Shown here: positions 4,882 through 6,113 of the stretch, piece by piece
How the letters are laid out: each line of letters begins with the position of its first letter
How positions within the stretch are numbered: position 1 is the first letter of the stretch
From: Verrucomicrobiota bacterium
GTDB taxonomy: Bacteria; Verrucomicrobiota; Verrucomicrobiia; Verrucomicrobiales; DEV007
Assembly (NCBI GenBank): GCA_027618625.1
Contig: JAQCER010000241.1
Span: forward strand, 1 to 6,113
Direction: 5' to 3'
DNA length: 6,113 nt
The notes under the pieces: model-generated
Database searches by the model: none
Told to the model about the DNA's origin: nothing
The model's input: the letters and a program-made list of their open reading frames with translations, nothing else
Translations under genes and position numbers: made by a program

Positions 4882-6113
4882 ATGTCACGACTGAATTTCC
4901 TCCCGTCCGCGGCCGTGTGCTGCGTGGTTTCTGCTATGCCGCTGATCGCACAAGTGCCTGATGGTAGTTTCCGTAACTTCGAGACTCCGCAGGTGTTCCC
5001 GCTGGATCTCAGCCCGAACGGTGCCGTTCTGGCTGCGTGCAACACGGTGGATAATCGGGTTGAAATATTTCAGATCAACGGCACTTCAGATCCAAAGTGG
5101 GTCGTCTCCATTCCAGTGGGAGTTGAGCCGGTGACCGCCCGCTTTCGCACCAGCACAGAGTTGTGGGTCGTGAACCAATTGTCCGACAGCGTCAGCATCG
5201 TAGACCTCACTGCCAACGCCGTCGTCCGTACCATCGAAACCAAAGATGAGCCTGCCGACGTTGTCTTCGCGGGGGACCCGATGCGGGCCTTCGTTACCTG
5301 TTCGTCAGTCGATACGGTGCTGGCGTTTGACCTCGATAATCTGGATTCAGCTGCGACCGCTATTCCGATCGAAGGGGAGGATCCCAGAGCCCTGGCGGTG
5401 AGCCCGGATGGGACGAAAGTGTATGTGGCTGTGTTTGAGTCCGGCAATGGCACAACGTTGTTGGGAGGTGGGGCTGATCTGGATTCCATTCTCGTGTTTC
5501 CGCCCAATGTGGTGAGCAATCGGCAAGGTCCGTATCGCGGGCAGAATCCTCCGCCCAACAAAGGAGACGAGTTTGATCCTCCCCTCAATGCGTCCCTGCC
5601 GGAGGCCCCACCAGTGGGTTTGATCGTCAAGCAATCAGATGACGGTCGATGGCTCGATGACAACGACGGAGATTGGACCGAATTCGTATCCGGCGAGAAA
5701 GCCGCAGCGTCGGGTCGGCCGGTCGGCTGGGAGCTTATTGACAACGATGTCGCGATCATCGATACCGCGACACTTGCCGTTACCTACACCACCCGTCTGA
5801 TGAACCTTTGCATGGCCCTGGCGGTGAATCCGGCGACGGGAGTCGTGACGGTAGTCGGCACGGAAGCGACCAACGAAGTGCGCTTCGAGCCAGTGATCAA
5901 TGGCACTTTTGTTCGCGTCAACTGCGGCAGTTTTGATCCTGCTGGGCTTGTGGCAAAAGTGGTCACCGACCTCAATCCCCATCTCGACTATTCTTCCCAC
6001 AGCACATCGACGGAGCTGCGCTATCAGTCGATCGGCGATCCTCGGGGGATTGCCTGGCTCAGCGACGGCAGCCGTGGGCTAGTCACTGGAATGGGATCGA
6101 ACAACGTCATCCT
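4882..6113 (+). CDS. secreted YncE/YVTN-type beta-propeller protein, 3' end cut by window edge
   Basis: The reading frame stays open for 410 codons to the right edge. Residues 1-24 are a signal peptide (M-S-R-L-N, hydrophobic core, likely cut at LIA-Q, the same style as the FKBP). Propeller-like blades follow: FPLDLSPNGAVLAAC...NRVEIF (39-63), PVTARF...LWVVNQLSDSVSIVDL (83-109), PADVVF...AFVTCSSVDTVLAFDL (124-151), PRALAVSPDGTKVYVAVFES (168-187). A Gly/Pro/Asp-rich insertion (about 205-285) includes an Asp-rich D-D-N-D-G-D-W stretch (259-265). Further blades are NDVAIIDTATL (288-298), MALAVNPATGVVTVVG (311-326) and PRGIAWLSDGSRGLVTG (387-403). No catalytic motif is seen; binding, scaffolding or lactonase-like roles are all possible. 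GTG at 4879 is an in-frame alternative start with TAGG 8 bases before it; an in-frame TAG at 4867 limits the upstream end. Likely last-seen member of the operon. Confidence 0.88.
   Translation, partial: MSRLNFLPSAAVCCVVSAMPLIAQVPDGSFRNFETPQVFPLDLSPNGAVLAACNTVDNRVEIFQINGTSDPKWVVSIPVGVEPVTARFRTSTELWVVNQLSDSVSIVDLTANAVVRTIETKDEPADVVFAGDPMRAFVTCSSVDTVLAFDLDNLDSAATAIPIEGEDPRALAVSPDGTKVYVAVFESGNGTTLLGGGADLDSILVFPPNVVSNRQGPYRGQNPPPNKGDEFDPPLNASLPEAPPVGLIVKQSDDGRWLDDNDGDWTEFVSGEKAAASGRPVGWELIDNDVAIIDTATLAVTYTTRLMNLCMALAVNPATGVVTVVGTEATNEVRFEPVINGTFVRVNCGSFDPAGLVAKVVTDLNPHLDYSSHSTSTELRYQSIGDPRGIAWLSDGSRGLVTGMGSNNVI

Noticed and set aside
5659..5697. EF-hand or dockerin-like calcium loop in the propeller insertion
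   Set aside because: The Asp spacing fits partly, but the Gly at loop position 6 and the Glu/Asp at position 12 are not in place, so it is noted only as an Asp-rich stretch.
5070..5759. 229-codon open frame on the - strand
   Set aside because: It is antisense to the secreted propeller gene, which has a signal peptide and blade repeats; the Ser/Thr-rich translation resembles no family.

Overview
This is a bacterial chromosomal window, moderately GC-rich by eye, with no RNA genes, insertion sequences or CRISPR. The periplasmic FKBP foldase with an FkpA-like layout, a lipoprotein-like hydrolase and a large secreted beta-propeller point to a Gram-negative (diderm) organism. The mixture, especially the long YncE-type propeller and the SLOG-fold 'molybdenum carrier' protein, is compatible with Verrucomicrobiota or a neighbouring PVC lineage. 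That placement is an inference from gene style, not a demonstrated assignment. Layout: (1) 1-443, + strand: a DUF3592-type membrane protein, probably missing its N-terminus at the window edge. (2) 493-1950, - strand: der (engA), the double-GTPase ribosome assembly factor, complete and convergent with gene 1; a weak hairpin lies between them. (3) 1951-2187: a divergent intergenic region with two candidate sigma70-like promoters facing right and an inverted repeat beside the der start. (4) 2188 to the right edge, + strand: four closely packed genes that look like one transcription unit. They are a secreted FKBP-type prolyl isomerase, a SLOG/putative molybdenum carrier protein (4-nt overlap, GTG start), a serine alpha/beta hydrolase with a signal or lipoprotein leader (12-nt gap, TTG start), and a secreted beta-propeller protein (40-nt gap) that runs off the right edge. 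In the presumed operon, three of four products carry export signals, so most of the unit acts in the envelope: folding (FKBP), ester or lipid hydrolysis (hydrolase) and an unknown binding or scaffold role (propeller). The SLOG protein has no leader and should be cytoplasmic; its link to the others is unexplained. Most worth a second look: the FKBP protein carries two copies of the N-terminal dimerisation motif and a C-terminal tail with three V-T-P-P-V-x-V repeats, and the propeller has a long Gly/Pro/Asp-rich insertion. I do not see convincing evidence for a wholly new defence or mobile system here.
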